Position numbers and translations under genes: made by a program. 64,000 nt of DNA, taken from Lunularia cruciata. Lineage: Eukaryota > Streptophyta > Marchantiopsida > Lunulariales > Lunulariaceae. The stretch spans positions 35,875,493-35,939,492 of the forward strand of contig OX419759.1 of the NCBI GenBank assembly GCA_948567375.1. The letters run 5' to 3'. The notes beneath the pieces are model-generated. The model was not told where the DNA came from, ran no database searches, and saw nothing but the letters and a program-made list of their open reading frames with translations. Shown piece after piece: positions 34,082-46,084 of this stretch (positions within the stretch are counted from its first letter, which is position 1; each line of letters opens with the position of its first letter).

Positions 34082-34560
34082 CTAAGTAAATGTACCATTG
34101 AAAGCTAAAACTGATGATGTCATGGTCTCGGACTGTAGTGAGCCAAGACTGTCACTACTGAAGCGTACTAGTAGGCAACATACCCATCCGTCACCAGACT
34201 GCCAACCTGGTCTATAGGAGACTATCTCCTCCCAATAGTCAATGCTGAAACCCATGGGGTATAACATTGCTCCCCCAACTAGCTTATCATATGACTCAGC
34301 TATTGTCGCAATAGCCTGAGCTCTCACCACCAAGCTATCAGTTGGATGACCAGGCTGAACCTGGACAACAAGCTCCCCATGTATGATGTACTATGTCAAA
34401 CCACCACCTAGAGATGTCTGGATCTGAAATGGACACCTCTCCACATCGGTCTTCCGTAACTCCATACCGACAACTGCACCCTTCCCCAACATAAGGGCTT
34501 GCACACCAAAGTCTAACAAGACTCTTTGTGGTGTATAGACCTTCCTTGAAGGTCCTACCA
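34082..34560 (-). pseudogene. G1 protease relic
   Basis: The minus-strand frame contains RVLLDFGVQALMLGKGAVVG (near 34530-34470; LLDFG in place of the usual D-S/T-G), then RCPFQIQTSLGG. After a stop it continues with ESYDKLVGGAMLYPMGFSID and YRPGWQSGDGW. This is the aspartic protease that processes the Gag-Pol polyprotein. The same frame continues, through stops, into the DNMT domain downstream. Confidence 0.75.
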
Positions 34561-35429
34561 AATGGAAAATCCCCCTCTAGTTATCCAATAAGATAACACT
34601 AGGTGTGAACCGTGCTCTCTCAAAGGCCGGTCTAGCAAGCAACTCATCTAGTCTAGCCATTGCTTCTTGCCATAAACCATTGGTTGCTCAGCAGATCCCA
34701 TGCTCCTCAACCAAGTCAACTCCACTATCAACCACCTCTGCTCTAGTAGTAGGAATTGCATCATCCCTACTCTCACACAGCGTGTAGTCAACCGAAACAT
34801 TGGAGTTGGGTCAACTCTCAATGTAAACATGTCATTGACCAAAAACAAAGGACGCTGCATAATCAGCTGAGCCGCCTCCAACATCATGCTAGACTCAATC
34901 TATGTAGTAGTAGGTGGTTGACTAGCATGAAGTCCATCATCACCTACCACACCTGCATTAGGACGTCTAGGAGCCATGGATGTTGTCTGCAACGCCTCAG
35001 ATAATGTTATAGATTGAGGAAGTCTGACCTATCTCCCAACCTCTCTTCTCTGTAGGTCCAACTCCATTGATGCTCCTCTAGGTCTTGGAGCACATACTGC
35101 TCTCCTAGTCATTGCTACAGATGCATCCACCTATGCTGCTCCGCACATGAAGTCCAAAGCATCTCTATCACCAACATATGAGGTGGAAGCCTCAACACTT
35201 GAATATGATCTCCTTTGAGCAATAGCCATACTAGCCAATCTCTGCTCCAATTGCTCAATCTGAGTAGCAATAGTTGTAATCAAAAGTAAGGGCAGGTACT
35301 ACACCCCTACTAGGTGTAGATCCTCTACCACCACCTCTACCACCTTGTCCTCCATGAACTGGAGCTCCTTTACTACCTGCCATAGCAGCCCTACCACTCC
35401 ATAACTCCGAGTGTAGGTCAAAAGATCAA

Positions 35430-35590
35430 TCACTAATGTGACCAAATCTATGGCAATGCTCACACTGCCTCTATGTTGGCTGTGATGCACTTAAGGTATC
35501 AGGTCCACTACCCTGTGTACACTCTCTCTGATGGTGAGGTCCACCACAAGTCCAACAAGCAACACCACTACTCATTGGTTGTTGTTGACC
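35430..35590 (-). pseudogene. G1 Gag nucleocapsid with two zinc knuckles
   Basis: The minus strand reads CWTCGGPHHQREC, then after a stop CEHCHRFGHISD and another stop where the last Cys would be. A Gly/Arg-rich segment follows (GGQGGRGGGRGS). These are the RNA-binding knuckles of retrotransposon Gag. The chromovirus at 35664-42226 is inserted just upstream of them and separates them from the capsid part at 42227-43216. Confidence 0.7.
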
Positions 35591-35663
35591 TAAAAATGAA
35601 GGTAAGGGTCTAACTCCACTAGGCCCTCCACTTGCTCCATAGGATCTAGGTTGTCCACCCTAC

Positions 35664-36400
35664 TGTAATACTCCAAGGACAAGAGAAGAGAGAAAACACA
35701 AATTGCACACCCAAACATTTGATGCCCCAAAGGAGCACCTTCTCTTTATTATATAGACAAAGAGGATCTACTCCAAGGAAGCTCCACCATAGGATTAGGG
35801 ACACAGATAGATGACATTTCAGCAAGCTCTACCCTTGGATAACTTACTTGGAATGGGTGACATGTCTGGTCTAGATCCTATCTGGTTGATCAAACAAGCT
35901 TTGACCAGAGGGAATCTTTTAGGGAATCTTCCTGTAGCAATCTCAGAATCACGTAAGGTACCATTGGAAAGCTCTCAACAAGACAAAGCAAGGAGGAGGG
36001 AAGGCCTAACTTTCCTTTATTGGGGGGGGGAGTCTGCACATTTTTGAGGCCTAATTCATCCGTTTAGGCCTCCAAAATTGCCTTCAAAGATTTCAAGCAT
36101 ATTTTGGTTCCTACTCTAATAGTAGAAGTCCCCTTTTCGTGATACCTCTTTCTAATCTATTTATTCCACCATGCATAACATCCTTCCAGATGTTACCAAA
36201 CCAATTCTCACCTTTAAATCATATGTCTAGCTATTGGTTCTAAGGTTCTCAAGTCTATTTTGGTTTCTACCCTATTAGTAGAAGTACTCTTTTTGTGATA
36301 CTTCTATCTTATCTATTTTGAACATCATGTATAACATCATTCTAGATGTTACCAAATAGAATTTCACATCTAGATCATATGGCTAGCTCTTGGTATTACA
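35664..36400 (-). repeat. Element 1 LTR, 3' copy
   Basis: Starts TGTAATACTCCAAGG and ends CTCTTGGTATTACA. It contains a G run near 36026. It matches the LTR at 41525-42226 and the solo LTRs at 3931-4657 and 24281-25019. Confidence 0.92.
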
Positions 36401-36413
36401 GACCTCCCTCCTT

Positions 36414-37666
36414 TTAAGATGCAATGTCCTCGTTGTGCAATTGTTGCTCAAATGCTTGCACCAACACTGGTGCATGTGCCAAATTGGCAGCGGGCTCCCA
36501 GGTTGCTTCAGAGAGGGAGTAACCTTTCCATTGTTCTAGATAGTCCACCCGCGGATAGCGAGTACCATGCATGCGTTTTTGAAAATCCGCTCTACTTCAT
36601 ATTCCTCCGTGCCATCAATGAGTGTCAGACAAGGTCAAATGTCTTGTGTGGAATGACCTTGGCCTGATTGGGGAGCATATTTGCGTACTAGGGAGACATG
36701 GAACACTCAATGGATCTTCATGTGTGGTGGTAGCTCAAGGTGATAGGCCACAGTGCTGATGCGACAAAGAATTGAGAAAGGCCTAATAAAATGAGGTCTG
36801 AGCTAACGAGGTCCAACTAATGTGAGGTTGGTTGTTGATAGTCACACTTGATCCCCAACATTGAACTCCATTTGCCTACGGTGTACATCAGCATATTGCT
36901 TTTGACGATTTTGTGCAATCTATAATATGTGCTTGGCGCTCTCCACACCTTGTTGGATTCTAAAAACAAATGTGTTGACTGCATCGACCTTCGTAGCCAC
37001 TGGACGGATCTTCATCAAGCTAGAAGGTGTGAATGGATGCTCACCATACATAAGGAAGAATGGAGTGACCCGAGTGGATGCATTCACTGAATTGTTGTAA
37101 GCAAATTCCACCAACGCGAGTAAGGTGTCCCACCTCTCTTGCTCTTCTAAGGTAAAGTCGCGTAACATGTCTTCAATCATGCAATTAGCCCGCTCTGTTT
37201 GGCCATCTGTTTGTGGGTGGTAAGCTGTAGACATGGCCAACTTGGTTTTGAAGAAACCAAAGAGTGTTTGCCAAAACAAACTGGTGAATTGGGTGCCTCT
37301 ATCGGTGATGAGTACTCTAGACAAGCCATGGTGAGCAAAGACTACATCTAAGTATAATTGAGCTAGTTGTGAAGCAGTCACTTCCTTGGTGGTAGGGCGT
37401 ACATGAATCATTTTGCTGAGCCGGTCCACAAAGACCACAATGGAGTCAAACCCTGAGGTGGTCTTGGGTAATTCACAGATGAGATCCATACTCACTTGTT
37501 CCCAACGTTGGGTAGGAGCGGGGAGAGGTTGAAGGAGCCTTGCAGGAGCTTGATTAGAAGCTTTGTTCTGTTGACAAAGTAGGCAGTTACGCACATAGTC
37601 CATCACATCGTTGCTCATCTTGGGCCAATAGTAATGGCGCTTGACTACATCCAAGGTCTTGTCCAA
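36414..37666 (-). pseudogene. Element 1 integrase with chromodomain
   Basis: The core (36920-37666) shows HYYWPKMSNDVMDYV, NCLLCQQNK, DLICELPKTTSGFDS, VFVDRLSKMIHVRP, LITDRGTQFTS and GQTERANCMIEDM, so the D-D-E residues are present. Further on (36414-36600) the minus strand reads YPRVDYLEQWKGYSLSEATW then EPAANL, a chromodomain. In chromoviruses this domain directs integration to modified chromatin. Frame changes separate core and chromodomain. Confidence 0.88.
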
Positions 37667-37849
37667 TCCAACATGAGCCGCAATGGCCGAATCATGACAT
37701 TCCGCTAGAATGGTGGTGCGTAATTCTGGGACATTTGGGATCCATAATCTTCCATCCCGAAAGGTGAGTCCTTGGGTGTTGGTGACACCTTTAGATGATT
37801 GTGCTTCTACAATCTGTGGATCAATTTTTGTAGCAGCTTGAATCTCTTG

Positions 37850-39510
37850 TCAGAATTTAGGGTTAATCTTAACCTCTACCACCAAGTTGTTTGCCATTGG
37901 CATGCGGGTGAATGCATCTGCAAGTTGCTTCTTACCTTCCATGTAGGTGATTGTCATGTTGAAGCGTTGTAGCCACTTTGCCCACCAAATTTGGCGATGA
38001 GATAGATTCTTCTGCATCTCGAGGTAGACTAGAGATTTGTGGTTTGTCTCTACTACAAATGCCTTCTCGCCCAAGTAGTGCTTCCAATGCTTGGTTGCTA
38101 GAACGATGGCCAACTCTTCTTGTTCTGTGGTGTGGTAGTTACGCTCTGCCGGTAACAACTTTCAAGAGAAATATGCAATTGGATGCCATCCGTCATGCCA
38201 CTCTTGTTGTAGGACTACTCCTATTGCTACGCTTGATACATCTGTAGCCAACTTGATTGGACGTTTTGGGTCATACCACTTCAAAATTGATGCATGTAGC
38301 AAGGCGGCCTTCAATTCTTGAAAGGCCAACTCTTGTGCAGTTCCCCATGTCCACTTCTTCTTCTTGCCAAGTAGTGTCGTTAAAGGTTGTGCAACCTTGG
38401 AGAAGTCCTTAACAAATCTACAATAGAATCTCGTCAACCCCAAGAAGCTCTTAAGTTTAGTCTCATCTTCTGGGGCACTCCATTTTGAATGACCTCTATT
38501 TTATCTATCAATACTTGAATACCCTTTGCACTTACTCTATGCGCCAAGAAGTCTACTTCAGACTTGCCAAACTCACACTTTGAGATTTTGGCGTACAATT
38601 GATTATGTCTTAGAATCTGGAGGACCTCTTGTAGATGTTGTTTGTGTTCCGTCATCATGCTACTATATACTAAGATATCATCCAAGAAGACGATAACAGA
38701 CTTATCCAAGTATGGAAGAAATATGTCATTCATTAGACTCATCAAAGTGACAGGTGCATTGGTGAGGCCAAAAGGCATCACAAGATACTCAAAGTGGCCA
38801 TACTTGGTTTGAAAGGCAATTTTGTACACATCCTCCTCTACAATTTGGATTTGATTGTAACCGTTCCGCAAGTCCAATTTGGTGAAGTATCTCACTCCAT
38901 GGAGTTGATCAAATAGGTCATCCATGCAAGGTAAGGGGTATTTGTTCTTCACTGTTTGTTGATTGAGACCCCGATAGTCAATGCACATGCGCATTGAACC
39001 ATCCTTCTTCTTCACAAATAAAACAAGGGCCCCATATGGTGATACGCTAGGTTGGATGAACCCTTTTTGCAACATCTCTTCAATTTGAGTCTTACACTCC
39101 TCCAACTCATGAGGTGATAGGCGATATGGGGCCTTATAAGGAGGTGTCTTCTCCGGGAGTGTCTCAATTTTGTGATCTACTCGCCTTTTTGGTGGTAATC
39201 CTGAGGGGAGATCATCAGGAAAGACATCTTGAACCTCATCTACCACATCTTTCAATTTCTCAAGAATTTGTCCATCAAGTTGTGCACTCTGGACTTCTCT
39301 TATTAGACCCATAAAACATCTATCTATCTTACAGATAGTTGCCGTCCCTATGACATATAGAGGCAATTTCTGCCTATGTGATTTTTCTGTAACCCCAATG
39401 ATTGACCATTGGTGTGTTCTCACTAATTTCTTCCTCCAATCCACCATAGGGTTGTACTTCTCCATCCATGGAATGCCTAAAATTGCATCATAACGAGCTA
39501 ATTGTATCAC
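37850..39510 (-). pseudogene. Element 1 reverse transcriptase and RNase H
   Basis: The 358-codon frame at 38434-39510 holds the complete RT core: [41 protein letters not shown], and the active site [11 protein letters not shown]. RNase H follows after a frameshift at about 38440 (PIKLATDVSSVAIGVVLQQE) and a stop before 38158 (EELAIVLATKHWKHYL, VETNHKSLVYLE). The second segment is normally TDHK, so a catalytic Asp has become Asn. Confidence 0.88.
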
Positions 39511-39513
39511 TCA

Positions 39514-39771
39514 CTACTCAATTGCTTCTTGATATTCTCCTACAGAGAGGGTTACCCGTCTAGGTAATGATTCAATCCTCTCTATTTGCCCATTTGGTAA
39601 CTCTACTTCTTCACTCCCATCTCTCTCTAGATCCATTCCCGATCTTATTGCAACAAAGCAAGACAAGAAATTCTCTGTTGCTCCCGGATCTATTAATACT
39701 CTCACTTGATTACCTTCTAGGATTTTGTTCACGACAATCAATAGTGAGGTTCCCTTTTGGGATCTTTGCAA
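39514..39771 (-). pseudogene. Element 1 protease
   Basis: The minus-strand frame LLIVVNKILEGNQVRVLIDP-GATENFLS carries a D-P-G version of the aspartic protease active site, also present in element 2 (VLIDPGAT), so D-P-G may be normal for the family. It ends at a stop just before the RT frame. Confidence 0.8.
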
Positions 39772-39899
39772 ATTATTCTTCTTTCTTCCCTTGCTTCTCT
39801 GCTTCCTTATTGAGCCAATAAGGCCGCGAGGTACATTTACTGGTGATCTTCATTTTCCAAAGTGATTTCCACCTCTTCTTCTTCAATGTGCCTCTCCAT

Positions 39900-40935
39900 G
39901 TTGTTCAAAGATCGCCTATATGAAGGCCGAGGGCCTCTAGGGAAACGAGTGCAATAGTTGGTAGATATGTGCCCAATACAACCACAATTGTAACAATGGC
40001 ATTGTTCTCCTTGAGTCCCTTCTCCTCATGGGACTCCATCTCTTTGTTCTTCTACCCGTCCCCGCTCCCCTTGAAGCGGTCGTGCTCCTCAATCCCGGAA
40101 TTGAAGGTTGCCCAATTCCATCGGTACCGGTCCACCCATGTGTGGTATTTCTGCCCGATAATGTTGAGGTGGAACTACTCCTTCACCTCCACCTAATGCT
40201 CCTGCTATTCTCTGCGCACAAGCAATGGCTTTAAATACCGTGCAAGGATTTTGCACCATGACTTCTTGGTGAATCTGCTCTTTCAACCCTCGTTTGAAAT
40301 TGTCAAGAGCCTCTGTTGGACTCATGTCAGTAATTGCAACTTGTAGATCCAAAAAATGTTTCCACATACTCTTGTACGCTATTCTTCTCTCTCAATCCCC
40401 ATAATTGGATTTGAGTCATCTGCATAGAATCCACCGATTGGAAATTCTTCAACAGCCCTTCTTGCATTGCTGTCCATGTGACCTCCTTTCTCTTTGCCAG
40501 CATGGATTGTTCCCAAGCATCATACCATGTGAGGGCTTTATCGGTCAAGTACCCACATGCAAACATGCTTGTAGCATGCTTTGTGATCTTTATTGAGAAC
40601 AATTGGAAATATTGATTCATTCTCGATATCCAATTTTCCACTACTCCCATCGTACGTTGCCCTTTGTCAGGCTCGATGTTGCAGGTCTTCTTCATCCGGA
40701 GTAGCAATGTGGCTTCATTGCTGATAGGATTCGTAGGCACAAGTGCCTCTCCAAGTACTTCCATTGCAAGTACTAGGTTTTGAGATGACTCTTCTTCTTG
40801 CATTGCTTGATCATTCTTAAGGATCTGCACTTGACTTTGTAATGTCTCTATGGTCATCTTAATCTCTCAAAATTCATTCAACATTCCTTGCATTCCTTGC
40901 ACCAGCTCTTGCAATTGCAGATCCATGGTTCTTGC
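39900..40935 (-). pseudogene. Element 1 Gag
   Basis: Gag reading starts MDLQLQELVQGMQGMLNEF near 40923 and meets a stop (TGA) where element 2 has Gln. It continues at 40327-40857 (VVENWISRMNQYFQLF, CGYLTDKALTWYDAWEQSML) and 40089-40367. The zinc knuckle near 39970-40000 reads CYNCGCIGHISTN-Y-C: one Cys is replaced by Tyr relative to element 2. Confidence 0.85.
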
Positions 40936-41508
40936 AACACTCAATTGTTAATGTCTACTTCAATACAGAGTCAATATAATCACTCTAGAAGGTGCACAAA
41001 CTATCACAACTACCATTGGGACCTCAGAAGCTATCACACATTGATAATACTCCTCACCAAAATTCCTAACCACAAAATCTCTAAAAATCGCTTTCAGTCT
41101 CACTACATAACAGATTTCTACTTGAGTGTTGAAAGGGAGGATTTGGGACATTCATATCCATATTATCATAATACAATGTAGATTGTCAAATCCCACTCTC
41201 TGTCATATATCATCACAGGTAGAATCACCGGGTTTGGTGAGTTCATCACTCTATCCATGAATTCTACACCAAAGTGATAAACTAGCAATATCCTCATCTG
41301 CTCACGTTGGATGTACATAACCTTGATGTGGAACGGGTTTGAGAATGGAAAGCTAAGTACGGGAAATTGTCCTCTCGGTGCATCCATCCCATCCGCTCTC
41401 TAAAGTCCTTAAGTCTAGCGATTACTCTATGTTCTCCACCTCAAATTACTCAATTTCACTAGTTCGTGTTATTCCAAGAGGGGTGATCCACTCTCTTGGA
41501 CTAAAACA

Positions 41509-41523
41509 CTTGCTATGATACCA
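41509..41523 (-). other. Element 1 primer-binding site
   Basis: On the minus strand TGGTATCATAGCAAG lies one base inside the 5' LTR. It corresponds to the TGGTATCAGAGC site that pairs with the 3' end of initiator methionine tRNA, with one change (G to T). Confidence 0.85.
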
Positions 41524-41524
41524 T

Positions 41525-42226
41525 TGTAATACTTAGAGGACAAGAGAAGAGAGAAAACACAAATTGCACACTCAAACATTTGATGCTCCAAAGGAGCACC
41601 TTCTCTTTATTATATAGACAAAGAGGATCTCCTCCAAGGAAGATCCACCCTTGGATTACTTACTTGGATGGGTGACATGTCTGGTCTAGGTCCTATCTGG
41701 TTGGTCAAACAAGCTTTGACCAAAGGGAACCTTTTAGGGAATCTTCCTATATGAATCTCATAATCACTTGAGTAAGGTACTATTGGAAAGCTCTTGGAAA
41801 GAGAAAAGCAAGGAGGAGGGAAGGCCAACCCTTCCTTTGTTTGGGGGGGGGGGGGGGGTCTGCACATTTTTTAGGCCTAATTCATCCGTTTAGGCCTCCA
41901 AAATTGCCTTCAAAGATTTCAGGCATATTTCTATCCCTACTCTATTAGTAGAAGTCCCCTTTTGGTGATACCTCTTTCTAATCTGTTTAGTCCTTCATGT
42001 GTAACATCCTTCCAGATGTTACCAAACCAATTCTCACCTTTAAATCATATGTCTAGCTATTGGTTCTAAGGTTCTCAAGTCTATTTCTGTTTCTGCACTA
42101 TTAGTAGAAGTACTCTTTTGGTGATACTTCTATCTTATCTATTTTGACCATCATGTATAACATCATTCTAGATGTTACCAAACCAAATTTCAAATCCAGA
42201 TCATATGGCTAGCTCTTGGTATTACA
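41525..42226 (-). repeat. Element 1 LTR, 5' copy
   Basis: Starts TGTAATACTTAGAGG and ends CTCTTGGTATTACA. It contains a G run of 16 at 41843-41858, longer than in the other LTR copies. It is the upstream LTR in element orientation. Confidence 0.92.
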
Positions 42227-43216
42227 CCTGTCCTCAAAAACCAATTGGGCGTGGTGCACTCTACTGCACTCTAGAAGAAGTCACAGCCGTGGATGAGGTC
42301 TCCATACCAAATCTAGATGTAACCACTCTCTCTTCCACCATATTGAGCTCAATACGTTCAGCCAAACCAAAGACCACTACCAAAGTAGGCGAAGTAGCCT
42401 ATAACAACTTAGCATCACAAACTCTACATTGCAACTCCCTATCTTGTATCCCATACCAAAAATGGATTGCATGGGCCTCAATAACTCCTTGAGTGAAACT
42501 GATCAGCCACCTCATACGAGTGTATACCTTGTGTAGGATCTCTCCAGCCTTTTGTTGGAACTCCTACAAGCTCCTCAGCTTGTCAGTCTGCACTCCTTGG
42601 TAGTTTTGCCTCAAACACTAGAAGAGCTCCACCATGGAGTTAAACTATAATACCACACCACCTCCTACAATGATACCTCCACTTGTAGTAGCACTATCTC
42701 CAACTAGTGCACCTCTACTAGCTCCACTAACACAACTCAAGATGGAACTTGTATGTACAACCAATCTACTCCTGGCTACCAAACCTGAAGTGATAGAGAC
42801 ATAGTTTGGAGACCAATATTGTCTCCATAACTTGATCTCCTCCAAATGAGCTCTCCTAAACTCATGGTAGTCATCCATCAACTGACCTTCCAAATGCTGA
42901 AACAACCCATTCCATGCCATGAAGGGTGTAAACAAAGTCGGGTTCCGCATCTGCTACAAATCACATCAACTATCAAACTCCTAGATGAAGTCATCCAACT
43001 CAATGGTACACACTATACCAAAGAAATGGCCTAGGGCTTTTGGAGGCCCCATAAATCTTGTCCATGTCCCATAACAACGGTGTTGACACACCAAGTGCAC
43101 TCTCAACAAAATCAACTCTTGTGTCAAACTCTAACTTAGAGTCAATCTCCTCCCTCATTGGAACCTGAGATACAAGCCTATATCGAGTACCACTCCAAGT
43201 AAACCCACTATATACT
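42227..43216 (-). pseudogene. G1 Gag capsid region between two chromovirus insertions
   Basis: Minus-strand frames here have gag character: YSGFTWSGTRYRLVSQVPM (43000-43216), PDFVYTLHGMEWV-like segments (about 42900), IEAHAIHFWYGIQDRELQCR (about 42480-42420) and GLAERIELNMVEERV (about 42350). They connect the gag start at about 49717 with the zinc knuckles at 35430-35590 once elements 1 and 2 are removed. Stops and frameshifts are frequent. Confidence 0.6.
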
Positions 43217-43947
43217 TGTAATACCAAGAGCTAGCCATATGATCTAGATTTGAAATTTGGTTTGGTAACATCTTGAATGATGTTACACATGATGGTCAAA
43301 ATATATCAAAAAAAGAGTACTTTTACTAATAAGGCAGAAACCAAAATAGACTTGAAAACCTTAGAACCAATAGCTAGACATATGATTTAAAGGTGAGAAT
43401 TGGTTTGATAACATTTGAAAGGATGTTACACATGATGGACTAAACAGATCAGAAAAAGGTATCACCAAAAGTGGACTTTTACCAATAGAGTAGGAACCAA
43501 AATATACTTGAAATCTTTGAAGGCAATTTTGGAGGCCTAAGCGGATGAATTAGGCCTCAAAAATGTACATATGCACCTTCTCCTCAACAAAAAGGAGAGA
43601 TAAGCCTTCCATCCTCCTTGCTTTGTCTCATCAAGAGTTTTCCAATGGTACCTTACCCATGTGATTCTGAGATTCCTACATGAAGATTCCCAAAAAGATT
43701 CCCTCCAGACAAAGCTTGCTTGACCAACCAGATAGGACCTAGACCAACATGTCACCCATCCAAGTAAGTAATCCAAAAGTGAAGCTTGCTGACATGTCAC
43801 CTATATGTGTGCCTAATCCTCTGGTAGAGCTTCCTTGGAGGAGATCTTCTTTGTCCATATAATAAAGAGAATGTGCTCCTTTGGAGCATCAAATGTTTGA
43901 GTGTGCAATCTATATTTTCTCTCTTCTCTTGTCCTCACAATATTACA
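43217..43947 (+). repeat. Element 2 LTR, 5' copy
   Basis: Starts TGTAATACCAAGAGC and ends CTCACAATATTACA. It matches the LTR at 48931-49672. The next bases are A then TGGTATCAGAGC, the primer-binding site. Confidence 0.92.
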
Positions 43948-43948
43948 A

Positions 43949-43960
43949 TGGTATCAGAGC
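43949..43960 (+). other. Element 2 primer-binding site (initiator Met tRNA)
   Basis: TGGTATCAGAGC one base after the 5' LTR is the classical sequence complementary to the 3' end of plant initiator methionine tRNA, used to prime minus-strand DNA synthesis. Confidence 0.92.
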
Positions 43961-44529
43961 AAGCGTTTCAGTCCAAGAGAGTGGATCATCCCTCTTGGAA
44001 GAGCATGAACTACTAAAATTGAGTAATTTGATGTGGAGAACATAAAGTAATCGTAAGACTTAGGAAGGACTTCAGAGAGCAGATGGGATGGATCCACCGG
44101 GAGGACAATTTCCCGCACCTAGTTTTCCATTCTAAAATCCATTCCATATCAAGGTTATGTACATCCAGCATGAGCTCATGAGTGTATCGCTAGTTTATCA
44201 CTTTGGTGCAGAATTTATGGACAAGGTGATGAACTCACTAAACCCGGTGATTCTACATGTGTTGATATATGACAGAGAGTTGGATTTGACAATCTACATT
44301 CTATTATGATGATATGGATGTGAATGTCCCAAATCCTCTCCCTTTCAACACTTAAGTAGAAATCCGTTATATAGTGAGACCAAAAGTGATATTTAGAGAT
44401 TTTGTGGTTAGGAATTTTGGTGAGTATTATCAACAAGTGATAGCTTCAGAGGTCCTAATGGTAGTTCTGATAGTTTATGCACCTTCCAGAGTGATCATAT
44501 TGACTCTGTATTGAAGTAGACATTAGCAA

Positions 44530-45540
44530 TTGAGTGTTGCAGGAACCATGGATCCGCAATTGCAAGAGTTGGTGCAAGGAATGCAAGGGATGTTGAATGA
44601 ATTTCAAGAGATTAAGATGGTCATGGAGACATTACAAAGTCAAGTGAAGATCCTTAAGAACAATCAAGCAATGCAAGAAGAAGAGTCATCTCAAAACCTA
44701 GTATCTGCAATGGAAGTACTTGGAGAGGCACTTGTGCCTGCGAATCCTATCAACGATGAAGCCACATTGCTACTTCGGATGAAGAAGACCTACAACATCG
44801 AGCCTTAAAAGGTGCAACGTAAGATGGGAGTAGTGGAAAATTGGATCTTGAGAATGAATCAATATTTTCAATTTATCTCAATAGAGATCACAAAGCATGC
44901 TACATGTGTGTTTGTATGTGGGTACTTGACTGATAAATCCCTCACATGGTATGATGCTAGGGAACGATCCATGTTGGCAAAGAGAAGGGAGGTCATGTGG
45001 ACAACAATGCAAGAAAGATTGTTGAAGAATTTCTAATTGGTGGATTCCGTGCAGATGGCCCGAACCCGACTATGGAGATTGAGACATAAGAACAACACAC
45101 AAGAGTATGTGAAGGCATTTCTAGATCTACAAGTTGCAATAACCGACATGAGTCCAGCTGAGGCTCTTGACAATTTCAAACAAGGGTTAAAGGAGTGGAT
45201 TCGCCAAGAAATCTTGGTACAATATCCTTGCATGGTATTTGAAGCTATTGCTTGTGCGCAAAGAATAGCAAGAGCATTGTGTGGAGTTGAAGGAATAGTG
45301 CTACCTCAAAATTATTGGGAAGAAATGTCACACATGGGTGGACCAATACCAATGGAATTGAGAAACCTTTGATTTTGAGATCAAGGAGCACAACTGCTTC
45401 AAGGAGAGCATGGACGGGTAGAAGAACAAAGAGATGGAGTCCCACAAGGAGAAGGAACTCGATGAGAACAAAGCCGTTGTTACAATTGTGGCCGTATTGG
45501 GCACATATCTACCAATTGTTGCACTTGTTTTCCTAGAGGC
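44530..45540 (+). pseudogene. Element 2 Gag
   Basis: Three adjoining frames (44530-44808, 44812-45036, 45037-45372) read MDPQLQELVQGMQGMLNEF, VVENWILRMNQYFQF, CGYLTDKSLTWYDARERSML and VAITDMSPAEALDNFKQGL. Single stops separate them. The zinc knuckle near 45478-45520 is CYNCGRIGHISTNC (CX2CX4HX4C), intact here. Confidence 0.87.
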
Positions 45541-45586
45541 CCTCGGCCTTTGTATAGGTGATCTTTGAACAACATGGAGAGGCATA

Positions 45587-46084
45587 TTGAAGAGGAAGAG
45601 GTGGAAATCACTTTGGAAAACAAAGATCACCAATAAATGTACCTCATGGCCTTATTGGCTCAATAAGGAAGTAGAGAAGCAAGGGAAAGAAGGAGACAAA
45701 TGCACAAAGGTCCCAAAAGGCAACCTCCAATTGATTGTCGTGAATGGAGTCCTAGAAGGCAATCAAGTGAGAGTATTAATAGATCCGGGAGCAACAAGGA
45801 AATTCTTGTCTCGCTTTGTTGCAATAAGATTGGGAATGGATCTAGAGAGAGATGGGAGTAAAGAAGTAGAGTTACCTAATGGGCAAACCAAGAGGATTGA
45901 ATCATTACCTAGACGGGTAACCCTCTCTGTAGGAGAATATCAAGAAATGATTGAGTGGCGAGTGATACAATTAGCTCGTTATGATGCAATCTTAGGCATG
46001 CCATGGATGGAGCATTACAACCCTAAGGTAGATTGGAGGAAGAAAGTAGTGAGAACCCATCAATGGTCAATCATTGGGGTTTAA
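45587..46084 (+). pseudogene. Element 2 protease
   Basis: A 165-codon frame with GNQVRVLIDPGATRKFLSRF, the D-P-G active-site variant shared with element 1, followed by PNGQTKRIESLPRRVTLSVG and [21 protein letters not shown] stop follows near 46084 and the frame changes into RT. Confidence 0.82.

Larger units (their letters stand above)
35664..42226 (-). mobile_element. Element 1: minus-strand chromovirus (Ty3/gypsy)
   Basis: A full-length element of about 6.6 kb with LTRs 35664-36400 and 41525-42226. It has a tRNA-iMet-like primer-binding site, gag, protease, RT, RNase H, integrase and a C-terminal chromodomain, plus a polypurine tract (AAAAGGAGGGAGG on the minus strand) next to the 3' LTR. 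It lies inside G1 gag. The 5-bp flanks CCTAC and CCTGT match at three positions and differ by two transitions, consistent with a decayed target duplication. Confidence 0.93.
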
